From JAHRAW01 sp965212085 (lineage in GTDB: Bacteria; Pseudomonadota; Gammaproteobacteria; Arenicellales; Poriferihabitantaceae), in contig OZ243042.1 of assembly GCA_965212085.1 (NCBI GenBank), forward strand, positions 1,860,001 to 1,924,000: 64,000 nt of DNA, written 5' to 3'. Positions 25,147 through 34,272 of this stretch are shown here, in pieces. A model generated the notes under the pieces. That model was not told the origin of the DNA. It saw only the letters and a list, made by a program, of their open reading frames with translations, and ran no database searches. The stretch's first letter is position 1. Each line of letters begins with the position of its first letter. The position numbers and the translations under genes are program-made.

Positions 25147-26457
25147 ATGCTGGTTTGGTACCGAATTTTTTTGTACCTGGCGCTGCCGCTGGTGCTGCTG
25201 CGCCTGGTTTGCCGGGCGTTGCGCGACCGGCGTTATTTTGAAAACATGCCCCAGCGGCTGGCACTGGGATTGGCCGGGGCTTCTTTCGCGCCCGGCGGGG
25301 TGTGGATTCACGCGGTGTCGGTGGGCGAGGTCAACGCCGCCACGCCGCTGGTCGAGTACCTGCTGGAAAACCATCCCGACAAACCGGTCACCGTCACCAC
25401 CATGACCCCGACCGGCGCCGACCGGGTTGCCAAAACCTTCGCCGGGCGGGTTCGGCACTGTTACCTGCCTTACGATTATCCCGGCGCGGTGCGGCGCTTT
25501 CTAGACGCCCTGCGCCCGCGCCTGGCGCTGGTAATGGAGACCGAAATCTGGCCCAACCTGATCGCCCGTTGCCACCATCTCGGCGTGCCGGTGTTGTACG
25601 TCAACGTGCGTTTGTCGAGGCGCTCCCACCGTGGTTACCGGCGCTTCCGAAAACTCATCAAACCGGCGCTGCAAAAAATCCGCGGCTTTGCGGTGCAGGG
25701 CAGGGTAGACGCCAAACGCCTGATTAGGCTGGGCGCACCCCCGGCGGCCCTCAGCGTAACCGGCAACCTGAAGTTTGACATCGTCCTGCCCTCGAGCACC
25801 GGCGAGGCGGCGCAGTCGCTGCGCCGGGATTTGGGAAGCGCGCGCCCGGTGTGGGTGGCCGGGAGCACCCACGAAGGCGAGGAAGCGCAAATCCTCGAAG
25901 CCTTCGCGCGCGTTCGCAAACATTTCAAGTCGCTGCTGCTGGTGATCGCGCCGCGCCATCCGCAACGCTTCAACGCGGTGTTCCGCCTCTGCGCCCGCCA
26001 CGGTTACAACACCGTGTTGCGCTCCGGGACGCCGGGACGGGTGAGCGCGGACACCGACGTTTATATCGCCGACACCATGGGCGAGTTGCCCCTGCTGATC
26101 GCCGCCGGCGACCTCGCCTTCATCGGCGGCAGCCTGACGCCGGTGGGCGGCCACAACGTGCTGGAAGCGTCCGCCGCCGGGATACCGGTGGTGTTCGGGC
26201 GGTATATGTTCAACTTTGCCGAAATCGCCGACTTGCTGTTGCAACACGCCGCGGGGATACAGGTGATGAACAGCGGCGAGTTGGCGGAGGTGGTCCGGCG
26301 TCTGCTGGGCGACCCGTTGCTCAGGGATCAATACGCAAACCGGGGGCGGGAGTTGGTGGAAAAAAATCGTGGGGCGTTGGAGAAAATCTGCGGGTTGGTG
26401 GAGCGTGAACTTACGGGGGCGCGAGGCGCAGAGCGCGGGGGGGGCGGTTGCGCGTGA
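25147..26457 (+). CDS. waaA: 3-deoxy-D-manno-octulosonic acid transferase
   Basis: 436 residues from ATG 25147; the frame is open upstream but starts at 25060 would overlap hemF. N-terminal membrane anchor (YLALPLVLLRLVCRAL), then the GT-B transferase: AVSVGEVNAATPLV, ETEIWPNLI, VNVRLSRRS, GGSLTPVGGHNVLE and YMFNFAEI. It adds Kdo to lipid IVA. T9 stands between AGGAAC and the start. The last residues (GARGAERGGGGCA) and stop lie in a family-C repeat, matching the tail of the left-edge aminotransferase. Confidence 0.93.
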   Translation: MLVWYRIFLYLALPLVLLRLVCRALRDRRYFENMPQRLALGLAGASFAPGGVWIHAVSVGEVNAATPLVEYLLENHPDKPVTVTTMTPTGADRVAKTFAGRVRHCYLPYDYPGAVRRFLDALRPRLALVMETEIWPNLIARCHHLGVPVLYVNVRLSRRSHRGYRRFRKLIKPALQKIRGFAVQGRVDAKRLIRLGAPPAALSVTGNLKFDIVLPSSTGEAAQSLRRDLGSARPVWVAGSTHEGEEAQILEAFARVRKHFKSLLLVIAPRHPQRFNAVFRLCARHGYNTVLRSGTPGRVSADTDVYIADTMGELPLLIAAGDLAFIGGSLTPVGGHNVLEASAAGIPVVFGRYMFNFAEIADLLLQHAAGIQVMNSGELAEVVRRLLGDPLLRDQYANRGRELVEKNRGALEKICGLVERELTGARGAERGGGGCA

Positions 26458-26640
26458 CGCGCATTTGCGGTGGCGCGGGGCGCAGAGCGCGGGGGTGCGG
26501 TTGCGCGTGACGCGCATTTGCGGGGGGAGACCCCCCGCAGACCCCCCTTGCGGCGCGGGGAAACATCCTGTTTCCAGCGCCGCCGTGCGCGTCCCTGCGC
26601 ACGCCGAAGTTAGCGGCTATCGCCGCCGGTTGGACGGCCG
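26419..26640 (-). repeat. Family-C repeat copy 4 with a tandem duplication of its end
   Basis: Inverted relative to copies 2 and 3. A unit of about 54 bases containing GGCGCAGAGCGCGGGGG and GGTTGCGCGTGACGCGCATT occurs twice (about 26419-26471 and 26472-26525); the first copy contains the last codons and stop of waaA. The hairpin GGAAACATCCTGTTTCC follows near 26560-26575. Confidence 0.75.
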
Positions 26641-26747
26641 CAGAGGTGTAAAGACGGGCAAGGGAAACGATGATGCTTTGATCGCTTTTTTTATGCTTCC
26701 TTTGCCCTGCCTTACGCCCCCGGTGTCATTCCCGCATTTGTGGGTAG

Positions 26748-26773
26748 TAGGGGCAGGTCGCGACCTGCCCCTA
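26748..26773. repeat. Perfect 26-bp palindrome
   Basis: Arms TAGGGGCAGGTCG and CGACCTGCCCCTA meet without spacer. Closely related to the palindrome at 22700-22721. REP-like; could form a cruciform or be a protein site. Confidence 0.8.
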
Positions 26774-26816
26774 CGCCACCGTTTCGCCGCTTCCTTTACC
26801 CTGCCTTACGCCTCTG

Positions 26817-27040
26817 CCGTCATACCCGAACGATAGAAAAATAGGGAGCGATAGCGACCATATTTTTCATCGTATCGGATCCGCTTTTTCGGTCCGGCGC
26901 CAGCCGGCTGTCGCGCACAGGGATGTGCGCAGCGGCGCTGAAAACAGGATGTTTTCCCGCGCCGCACAGGGGGGCGTGGGGGGCTCTCCCCCCCACAATG
27001 CGCGTCACGCGCACCCCCCCCGCGCCCTCGCGCCGCCCCC
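26817..27040 (+). repeat. Hairpin B plus family-C repeat copy 5
   Basis: Hairpin B (CCCGAACGATAGAAAAATAG ... TATTTTTCATCGTATCGG) is joined to family C at about 26880-27025, the same B-C junction as at 3900-4000. C-runs near 27014 and 27038 follow. 26641-27049 holds no supported gene and ends at the pepN stop. Confidence 0.8.
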
Positions 27041-27049
27041 CCCCAATCG

Positions 27050-29749
27050 TCAATTCTCCAAACTCTTACCGACAATTTCCGAAACATCAGGCGATAACTT
27101 CGGCAGTGCGGCGATTTCTTCCAGCGTGGTTCGCATCTGCTCCTTGAGTTCGGGAATAAATTTTTTCCAGTTGGTGAACGCCGACACCAGCCGCGCGCTG
27201 ACTTGGGGATTGAGCGGGTCCAACTGCGCCACCCAGCGGCGGACGAAGCGGTAGCCGGAGCCGTCCGCGGCGTGAAAACAAAACGGGTTGCCGTGGCTGA
27301 AGCCGGCAAGCAGCGCGTAGACCTTGTTGGGATTGGCGGGATCAAACGCCTGGTGGGCGCACAATGCTTCCACCCGCGACAGGGTTTCCGGGGCGGCCAC
27401 GGTGGCCTGAATCCGCAACCACTTGTCCACCACCAGCGGCTCATCCTTCCAGCGCCGGTAGAACTCATCGAGCAACGCCTGCCGGTCCGATTTGGTGGAG
27501 TCGGCCAGCGCCCGCAACGCCGCTGTTGAGTCGGTCATGCAGCGGGCCTTTTTGAGCAGCGCCGCCGCCAGTTGGTGGGTTTCGGGTTCGTCGAGGGCGA
27601 CCAGGTAGTTGAGGCAGGTGTCCCGCAAACTGCGAATCCCGATCAGTTTGGCGTTGACGGCGCCGTCGTTGCGTTGTTCAAGTTGGTGATAACATTCCAG
27701 GAGTTTGGTTTTGTGGACGCGCGCCAGATGACGTTTCAAGCCGTGGCGCGCTTCAAAGATTGCCGCCGGGTCAATGGGCGTCAGCTGCTCGCTGAGGTAG
27801 GCTTGATCCGGCAGTATCAGGATTGCCGCTTGCAGCGCGGGGTCGGCATCAGCCTGCCGGGTCTCGTTGAGCACCGCCGCGAACGCTTGGGTAACGGTGT
27901 CGGAGACGCGGATTTTCTTTCCCTCCTGAATCGCTTTGACGCCCTTGATGATGTCTCCGAGGAACAGTTTCTGCCCGGCTTCCCAGCGGTTGAACGGGTC
28001 GTCGTCGTGGGCCAGCAGCAACGCCAGTTCGTCCTCGGACAGGGGTTGGCGCAGTTCAACCGGGGCGCTGAAGCCGCGCAGCAGCGAGGCCACCGGCGGG
28101 GCGGTCATTTTTTTCAAGCCCTTGAAGGTGAACGTTTGGCTGCGCTCAGAAAGCACCAGCAGGTCGTCTTGATGCTCGTCTTGATGTCCGCCCGGATGTT
28201 CGGCATTGGTGGACAGACGGTTGCCGTCGCGGTCGAACAGGGCCGCCTTTAGCGGAATCACAAAGGGCGCCTTGCGGGGTTGTTCCGGGGTCGGCGGGCA
28301 GCTCTGGGTGAGGGTGATTTCAAAAACCCCGCGCTCGGCGTCAAAGGCGGTTTGCGCTTCCACCACCGGCGTCCCCGCCTGGCTGTACCAGTTTTTGAAG
28401 CGCGTCAGGTCCGCGCCGCCGGCGCTTTCCATGGCCGCCACGAAGTCGTCTGTGGTGACCGCTTGCCCGTCGTGGCGGTCGAAATACAGGTCGGTTCCGC
28501 GCCGAAACCTCTCGGCTCCGAGCAGCGTGTGCAGCATGCGGATTACCTCGGCGCCCTTGTTGTACACCGTGGCGGTATAGAAGTTGTTGATCTCGATGTA
28601 GGAATCCGGGCGCACCGGATGCGCCATGGGGCCGGCGTCTTCGCGGAACTGGTGGCTGCGCAACCCGGCCACGTCTTCGATGCGCTTGACCGCTTTGCAG
28701 CCCATGTCGGCGCTGAACTGTTGTTCGCGGAACACGGTGAAGCCTTCCTTGAGGCTGAGTTGAAACCAGTCTCGGCAGGTTACGCGGTTGCCGGACCAGT
28801 TGTGAAAGTATTCGTGGCCGATGACGCTTTCCACGTTCTCAAAATCGCCGTCGGTGGCCATGGCCGGGTCGGCGAGCACGTACTGGGTGTTGAAAATGTT
28901 GAGGCTCTTGTTCTCCATCGCGCCCATGTTGAAATCCCCCACCGCCACCACGTTGAACAAGTCCAGGTCGTACTCGCGGCCGTAGGTTTTTTCATCCCAG
29001 GCCATGGCGCGTTTGAGGGAGGCCATGGCGTGGGCGCATTTTTTGATGTCCCGTGCGCGGGCGAAAAAGCGCAGGGCGACGGCGCGCCCGCTGCGCGTGG
29101 TGAAGGAGTCCTCGAGGCATGACAACTTGCCGGCGACGATGGCGAACAGGTAGGTGGGTTTGGGGAACGGGTCGCGCCAGGTGGTGTAGTGGCGGCCGTC
29201 CGCGCAATCGCCTTGTTCCACGAGGTTGCCGTTGCACAACAACAGCGGGAAGGTTTTTTTGTCGGCGCGCAGGGTAACGGTGTAACAGCCGAGGTTGTCC
29301 GGGCGGTCAATGGCCGGGGTGATGCGCCGAAAGCCCTCGGCTTCGCACTGGGTACACAACATTTCCCCGGACTGGTAGAGGCCGCTCAAGGCGGTGTTTT
29401 GATCGGGGTGGATGGTGTTTTGGATGGCGAGATCAAACGCTTCGGGGACGTCGAACAGGGTTAGCCGTCCCGCTTCAACGCGGTATTGTTCGGGTGTCAG
29501 GGGGGTGCCGTCAATGCCGATGCCGGCGGGTGCCGGGGAGTCCTGGGCGTCCAGGTTCAGCACCAGGTTCGGCTGCTCTTTGGATGATTGGCGGCGGCGC
29601 ACCCGGTGGCGGGCGTTGATCCGGGTCTCCTTGAAACCGAGGTCAACCACCAGCGTAGTCTCGACGATTTGATACGCCGGCGGCTGGTAGTCTGCGAGGC
29701 GAATGACCGGCGGGGTGCGGGTTTTCATTGCGGCCTTAGTTTGCGGCAT
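27050..29749 (-). CDS. pepN: Aminopeptidase N (M1 family)
   Basis: 899 residues, standard for bacterial alanyl aminopeptidase. GAMEN exopeptidase motif (about 276-280) and zinc site HEYFH (about 312-316) with downstream glutamate in LKEGFTVFREQQ are intact. The central Ig-like part and C-terminal helical domain are complete. It clears N-terminal residues from peptides in the cytoplasm. Start either ATG 29749 or ATG 29728 (MKTRTPP). A small QDEHQDD repeat lies in the Ig-like region. The gene stands in line with fdxA. Confidence 0.95.
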   Translation of the reverse strand: MPQTKAAMKTRTPPVIRLADYQPPAYQIVETTLVVDLGFKETRINARHRVRRRQSSKEQPNLVLNLDAQDSPAPAGIGIDGTPLTPEQYRVEAGRLTLFDVPEAFDLAIQNTIHPDQNTALSGLYQSGEMLCTQCEAEGFRRITPAIDRPDNLGCYTVTLRADKKTFPLLLCNGNLVEQGDCADGRHYTTWRDPFPKPTYLFAIVAGKLSCLEDSFTTRSGRAVALRFFARARDIKKCAHAMASLKRAMAWDEKTYGREYDLDLFNVVAVGDFNMGAMENKSLNIFNTQYVLADPAMATDGDFENVESVIGHEYFHNWSGNRVTCRDWFQLSLKEGFTVFREQQFSADMGCKAVKRIEDVAGLRSHQFREDAGPMAHPVRPDSYIEINNFYTATVYNKGAEVIRMLHTLLGAERFRRGTDLYFDRHDGQAVTTDDFVAAMESAGGADLTRFKNWYSQAGTPVVEAQTAFDAERGVFEITLTQSCPPTPEQPRKAPFVIPLKAALFDRDGNRLSTNAEHPGGHQDEHQDDLLVLSERSQTFTFKGLKKMTAPPVASLLRGFSAPVELRQPLSEDELALLLAHDDDPFNRWEAGQKLFLGDIIKGVKAIQEGKKIRVSDTVTQAFAAVLNETRQADADPALQAAILILPDQAYLSEQLTPIDPAAIFEARHGLKRHLARVHKTKLLECYHQLEQRNDGAVNAKLIGIRSLRDTCLNYLVALDEPETHQLAAALLKKARCMTDSTAALRALADSTKSDRQALLDEFYRRWKDEPLVVDKWLRIQATVAAPETLSRVEALCAHQAFDPANPNKVYALLAGFSHGNPFCFHAADGSGYRFVRRWVAQLDPLNPQVSARLVSAFTNWKKFIPELKEQMRTTLEEIAALPKLSPDVSEIVGKSLEN

Positions 29750-29785
29750 TGGGTTGCGGCGTTGGTTTGCGGCCTTGCGTCACCG

Positions 29786-30109
29786 TTACCGCTCCAGGTA
29801 CTGCAACTTGTCCTTCTTTCCGACCCAGTCGTCGGCGTCCTCCGGGGCCGGTTTCATCTCCGCGATCACCGGCCAGGTTTCGCTCAACTCGGCGTTCAGT
29901 TTGAGGAAGTGCCGCTGGTCTTCCGGCAGGTCGTCCTCGGAAAGGATCGCATCCACCGGACATTCCGGTTCGCACAAACTACAGTCAATGCACTCCTCCG
30001 GGTCGATCACCAGGTAGTTCGGCCCCTCGTGGAAACAATCCACCGGGCAGACTTCGACGCAGTCGGTGTATTTGCAGCGGATGCAGGATTCGACAACTAC
30101 GTAGGTCAT
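29786..30109 (-). CDS. fdxA: 7Fe ferredoxin FdxA
   Basis: 107 residues, with CIRCKYTDCVEVCPVDCF for the 3Fe-4S/4Fe-4S set and CIDCSLCEPECP for the second cluster. The C-terminal extension of about 45 residues is typical of the Azotobacter FdI group. Low-potential electron carrier in the cytoplasm. Starts 106 bases downstream of the Lrp-type regulator stop, on the same strand. Confidence 0.95.
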   Translation of the reverse strand: MTYVVVESCIRCKYTDCVEVCPVDCFHEGPNYLVIDPEECIDCSLCEPECPVDAILSEDDLPEDQRHFLKLNAELSETWPVIAEMKPAPEDADDWVGKKDKLQYLER

Positions 30110-30215
30110 GTTGGTTCTCCCGGAACGCTCGGTCTCAAGTTAGAAAGAAAAAAATCAGGGGCGTATTGTATGTATTCCGCGCCGCCGGGTATAGTCGTTT
30201 TGTGGTTCGCCTTGT

Positions 30216-30695
30216 TCATTCTAATACCGGCAGCGCGGTGGTGTACTTCATCTGCTCCATGGCGAACATGGAGGTTACGTCCGACAGCGCGATGCGCCCG
30301 ATGATGGTCTTGTAAATCCGGTCGAACGCGGCGATGTCGGGCACCACCACCCGCAGCAGGTAATCCACCTCGCCGCTCATGCGGTAGATTTCCATGATTT
30401 CCGGGATGGTTTTCATCTCGCGCGCGAATTTTTCGCTCCACTCGATGTTGTGCTGGTCGGTGCGCACGGCGATAAACACGGTGACCCCGGCGTTGACCCG
30501 CGCCGGATCCAGCAGCGCCACGCGGGCGCGGATGATGCCGTTGTCCTCCATGCGCTGAATGCGTTTCCAGCACGGGGTCGGCGACAGGTGGACCTTTTTG
30601 GCGATCGCCTTGATGGTCATACCGGCGTCCTGCTGCAGGTAATACAAAATTTTGCGATCGACCTGGTCTATGGTGATATTTTCTTCATCTGGCAT
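30216..30695 (-). CDS. Lrp/AsnC-family transcriptional regulator
   Basis: 159 residues. N-terminal helix-turn-helix (IDQVDRKILYYLQQDAGMTI ... HLSPTPCWKRIQRMEDNGII), then an RAM ligand-binding domain with GEVDYLLRVVVPD. Such proteins assemble as octamers and respond to amino acids. It is divergent from the sirohaem reductase, and the AT-rich 137-base gap between them is a natural operator region, so it may control that gene or itself. Confidence 0.93.
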   Translation of the reverse strand: MPDEENITIDQVDRKILYYLQQDAGMTIKAIAKKVHLSPTPCWKRIQRMEDNGIIRARVALLDPARVNAGVTVFIAVRTDQHNIEWSEKFAREMKTIPEIMEIYRMSGEVDYLLRVVVPDIAAFDRIYKTIIGRIALSDVTSMFAMEQMKYTTALPVLE

Positions 30696-30832
30696 AATTA
30701 AGGTAATAATTTCTATGTGGAGCCGTATTATAACAGATAAATAGTATTATTTTCTATTAATGCTTGCATGAAAAACATTTTTTTTCTACATTGTGCGCCC
30801 GGCCAGCGGTAGCCGGCAATCAGGGCGGGCAA

Positions 30833-32587
30833 ATGCACCAATACGGCAAACCACATAGCGAACCATCCGGCGGCGGCAACCCTTACCCCGCCCAGCACGG
30901 CGAACTGTTGCGCCAGCGCGCCCGGCAGTTTCAGGGGCAGGTGCGGCGTTTTCAGGACGGTGCCCTGGACCCGGACCTGTTCCAGCAACTGCGGCTGCGC
31001 AACGGCCTGTACAAGGAACGCCACGCCCACATGCTGCGGGTTGCGATTCCCTACGGCGTCCTCAACAGCGCGCAACTGATCCGGCTGGCGCATATCGCGC
31101 GCTGCTTTGACCGCGGTTTCGGCCACTTCACCACCCGGCAAAACATCCAGTACAACTGGCCGCACCTGGCCGAGGTGCCGGAAATCCTGCGCCAACTGGC
31201 CGAGGTCGGGATGCACGCCATTCAGACCAGCGGCAGCTGCGTGCGCAACATCACCTGCGACCACCTCGCCGGGGTGGCCGCCGATGAAATCGCCGACCCG
31301 CGCCCGTGGTGCGAACTGATCCGCCGCTGGGCGACCCTGCACCCGGAGTTCAACTGGCTGCCGCGCAAGTTCAAAATCGCGGTAACCGGCGCAAAAAACG
31401 ACCGCGCGGCGATCCAACTGCACGACATCGGGCTGCGCCTTTTCCTCGACGACGCCGGGCAGACGCGCTTTTGCGTGTACGTCGGCGGCGGCATGGGGCG
31501 CACCCCGGTGATCGGCAAGGTCATCCGGGAATCGCTGGCGGGAGCGGACCTGACGGGTTATTTGCAGGCCATCCTGCGGGTCTATAACCGCTACGGCCGC
31601 CGCGACAACAAGTACCGCGCGCGCATAAAAATTCTGGTCAACGACCTCGGCATTGACGCCTTCCGGGCAAAGGTCGAAAAGGAATGGCGCACCGAACAAT
31701 CCTCGGCGTCTCCGTCAACGCCGCCCCTCAATGAAGCGGAAATCGCCGAGGCGAAATCGTTTTTTGATAACGCTCCCGCCCGCGCCCGCGCCGTTACCAA
31801 AACCAAAGAGACGCACACCAAAGCCATCCCGGTTGCCGACCGGCGTTTCCTTCGCTGGCGCGAGCACAACACCGTCGCCCACCGCGATGCGGACTACCGC
31901 ATCGTCTATGTATCCCTCAAAGCGCCGGGCCAACCGCCGGGGGATCTCAACGCCGGGCAAATGGAGCAACTGGCGGCGTTGGTGCGTACCTGCGGCGAGG
32001 ATGAAATTCGCGTGAGTCACGAACAAAACCTGGTGCTGCCCCAGGTCAAAAAAACCGACCTGTTTGCGGTGTGGCATGAACTGAACCGCCTCGACCTCGC
32101 CACCCCGAATATCGGCACGCTCAACGACATGATCTGCTGCCCGGGGCTGGACTACTGCTCCCTCGCCAACGCCGGCACCATCCCCATCGCCCGGCAGATT
32201 AACCGGCGGCTGTCGGAACTCGACCGGCTGTACCATATCGGCGAAATCAAACTCAAAATGTCCGGTTGTATGAACGCCTGCGGCCATCATCACGCCGGCC
32301 ACATCGGTATACTCGGCGTCGATAAAAAAGGCCGCGAATGGTACCAAATCACCCTCGGCGGCTCGTCCGAAAACCACACCCGCCTCGGCGAGCGGCTCGG
32401 CCCCGCGGTGCCCAAGGAAAAGGTTGCCGGGACCGTTGAAACGCTGGTGGAAACCTATCTTGAGTTGCGCCGGGACGGCGAGAAATTCCTGGACACGGTA
32501 CTCCGCACCGGCGTTGAGCCGTTCAAGGAAAAGGTCTATGCGGATCATCAAAAATCGCGCGATCATCAACGATCCGTGGCGGCTTGA
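30833..32587 (+). CDS. Sirohaem nitrite/sulfite reductase
   Basis: 584 residues from ATG 30833 (an ATG at 30764 would add a poorly conserved 23 residues). Ferredoxin-like half-domain HMLRVAIPYGVL and GHFTTRQNIQYNW, then GSCVRNITCD, and the cluster cysteines in CCPGLDYCSLA and SGCMNACGHHH that bridge 4Fe-4S to sirohaem. Similar to the CysI-type reductase next to a DUF934 gene in Pseudomonas, so sulfite reduction for assimilation is the likely job; nitrite is possible. The 3' end overlaps the next gene by 50 bases. Confidence 0.88.
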   Translation: MHQYGKPHSEPSGGGNPYPAQHGELLRQRARQFQGQVRRFQDGALDPDLFQQLRLRNGLYKERHAHMLRVAIPYGVLNSAQLIRLAHIARCFDRGFGHFTTRQNIQYNWPHLAEVPEILRQLAEVGMHAIQTSGSCVRNITCDHLAGVAADEIADPRPWCELIRRWATLHPEFNWLPRKFKIAVTGAKNDRAAIQLHDIGLRLFLDDAGQTRFCVYVGGGMGRTPVIGKVIRESLAGADLTGYLQAILRVYNRYGRRDNKYRARIKILVNDLGIDAFRAKVEKEWRTEQSSASPSTPPLNEAEIAEAKSFFDNAPARARAVTKTKETHTKAIPVADRRFLRWREHNTVAHRDADYRIVYVSLKAPGQPPGDLNAGQMEQLAALVRTCGEDEIRVSHEQNLVLPQVKKTDLFAVWHELNRLDLATPNIGTLNDMICCPGLDYCSLANAGTIPIARQINRRLSELDRLYHIGEIKLKMSGCMNACGHHHAGHIGILGVDKKGREWYQITLGGSSENHTRLGERLGPAVPKEKVAGTVETLVETYLELRRDGEKFLDTVLRTGVEPFKEKVYADHQKSRDHQRSVAA

Positions 32588-32996
32588 TAACGGCGCTACC
32601 GGCGATACCGGTGATGGCGACGCGGGTCGCTGCGACCACGTAATCCTGCCCCTTGAACGATGGCTGGCGCTGCGCTCGCGCATTGATTCTGATACCCGCA
32701 ACGTCGGCGTCAGTCTAAGCCCCGAAGACGAAGTTGAATCCATCGCCGCCGACCTTGACCGCCTGTCATTGATCGCCCTGGAGTTCGGCAGTTTCCACGA
32801 AGGGCGCGGCTATTCCCAAGCCACGCAACTGCGCCGCCACCACCACTTCCCCGGCGAAATCCGCGCCCTCGGCGCTCACCGCGACAACCTGCCGTTGATG
32901 GAACGCTGCGGCATCAACGCATATCAACTCGCTGAAGGCGAAGACATTGAACATGCGTTGTTGGCGTTTGAGGAAATTACCGAATACTATGACTAA
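32538..32996 (+). CDS. DUF934 protein, partner of the sulfite reductase
   Basis: 152 residues from ATG 32538, overlapping the reductase gene. LALEFGSFHEGRGYSQATQLRRH and the C-terminal YYD are family marks. DUF934 genes follow CysI-like reductases in many proteobacteria and are thought to assist sulfite reduction; the biochemical step is not established. A NGATGDTGDGDAG insertion near the N-terminus is another short-repeat expansion. Confidence 0.85.
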   Translation: MRIIKNRAIINDPWRLDNGATGDTGDGDAGRCDHVILPLERWLALRSRIDSDTRNVGVSLSPEDEVESIAADLDRLSLIALEFGSFHEGRGYSQATQLRRHHHFPGEIRALGAHRDNLPLMERCGINAYQLAEGEDIEHALLAFEEITEYYD

Positions 32997-33016
32997 GCGT
33001 TCGTGCCATCCCAAAC

Positions 33017-34132
33017 CTATATTAATTGCACAGGATGGCCACTAATATCACATGCTATATCGATATACCTTTTTACTTGAGGGGTAGAGATATTTGTACC
33101 GAGCCACCAGCCATTTTGTAAATCTATAGAGTATTCTATTAAGTGGGATTTGTCATAAAGTCCTTCCCGGGATCTGGCCACCAATCTCCTGGTTCTACCC
33201 TCTGTTCTCGTAGCAAATTTATCCATAAATGTCGGGTCTTGGCGTTGAAAGACTTTTAGAATTTCAGACAGAGTATGATTGCCGCTTCGTGTTCGCACGG
33301 TTTGGCCGGCGAGTATGTAACCAGTGATTCTTCCAGAGTCAGTATTTGTTTGATGTTTCTGTTCTCCAAATGATTCGTAATCTTGCTTTATTCTACTATT
33401 TTGTAAAGTGCGGATGTTCGAAGTGGCACCATTTGCACTCACATGAAGTTGGCGTTTCAAGAAAACCTCAACATCTTCTAGTTCTGGGCGGATGCCTTTC
33501 TCGTTCCCTACTGCATCCGCAATTAAACCACAGAGGGCCTCATTCGGATACTCTAACAAATTGTGCCAGACTTCAGGAATCGCATTGCGCGCACGCGTTT
33601 TTTCGTGTGCATCTGCCCGCAGCTTTTCAGCGTCTCTTCGAGCATCTTCTGAAATAACACGTTCTTTCTTTAGATATTTTCGGAAGAAATTCGCGTACTC
33701 TGTGGTCTTGTCATCTTTGCCATTTTCATCACAGCGTCGGACTGAAAGTTGATAGAATTTACGATCCGATGCAGCACCAGCCGCCATACTGAGATAAAAA
33801 TTCCAAGAATCCCCATCCGTTAGTATAAGAAAAGGTACGCCTTGATTGGATGCATAGGCGAACAGCTGACCTTCGCCGTGGTCGCTAGCGTTCCCGGGTC
33901 GTTTGGCCTCCACAAAAACCATAGGAGTTGGGGTTTTTGGATTGAACAAAGCATAATCTACACGCCCGTTGTCCACAGTATGTTCTGGCACAAATTCCGA
34001 TGGATTAGTTTCGTCCCATCCTAATGCACGTAAAACAGGTAAAATTGCCGCTAGTTTGGTCTGCTCTTCGTTTTGTAAGCGACCAGAATGTAGTTGTTTG
34101 GCTATTCGCCGCAAGATTTCTTCCAAATTCAT
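33017..34132 (-). CDS. Type I restriction R-subunit N-terminal-like nuclease (PD-(D/E)XK)
   Basis: 371 residues. N-terminal nuclease-like domain with D59 and E75-A-K77 (GRVDYALF ... VFVEAKRPG), the HSDR_N pattern, followed by a helical middle and a C-terminal domain (TLSEILKVFQRQDPTFMDKF ... NGWWLGTNISTPQVKRYI) seen in lone proteins of this type. No helicase motor or methylase is present, so it is not a complete type I enzyme. Base composition is more AT-rich than the flanks. It sits head-to-head with nadB and tail-to-tail with DUF934. Could be a stand-alone defence nuclease or a regulator of nucleic acid turnover. Confidence 0.7.
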   Translation of the reverse strand: MNLEEILRRIAKQLHSGRLQNEEQTKLAAILPVLRALGWDETNPSEFVPEHTVDNGRVDYALFNPKTPTPMVFVEAKRPGNASDHGEGQLFAYASNQGVPFLILTDGDSWNFYLSMAAGAASDRKFYQLSVRRCDENGKDDKTTEYANFFRKYLKKERVISEDARRDAEKLRADAHEKTRARNAIPEVWHNLLEYPNEALCGLIADAVGNEKGIRPELEDVEVFLKRQLHVSANGATSNIRTLQNSRIKQDYESFGEQKHQTNTDSGRITGYILAGQTVRTRSGNHTLSEILKVFQRQDPTFMDKFATRTEGRTRRLVARSREGLYDKSHLIEYSIDLQNGWWLGTNISTPQVKRYIDIACDISGHPVQLI

Positions 34133-34272
34133 GGTTTCACAAACCTCTGCTATTGGTTATTTTAAAGCGTTGGTGGATATGGCAGTTTATAACAGAAAAT
34201 TAAATAAAACGCCCATAAGCACGGCATTTATAATAGATTGACTATCCAATGATAAACCAAAAAGTATTCTGA

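Noticed and set aside
33017..34132. Complete type I restriction endonuclease subunit HsdR
   Set aside because: Only the N-terminal nuclease-like domain is present; there are no helicase motifs and no hsdM/hsdS next to it.
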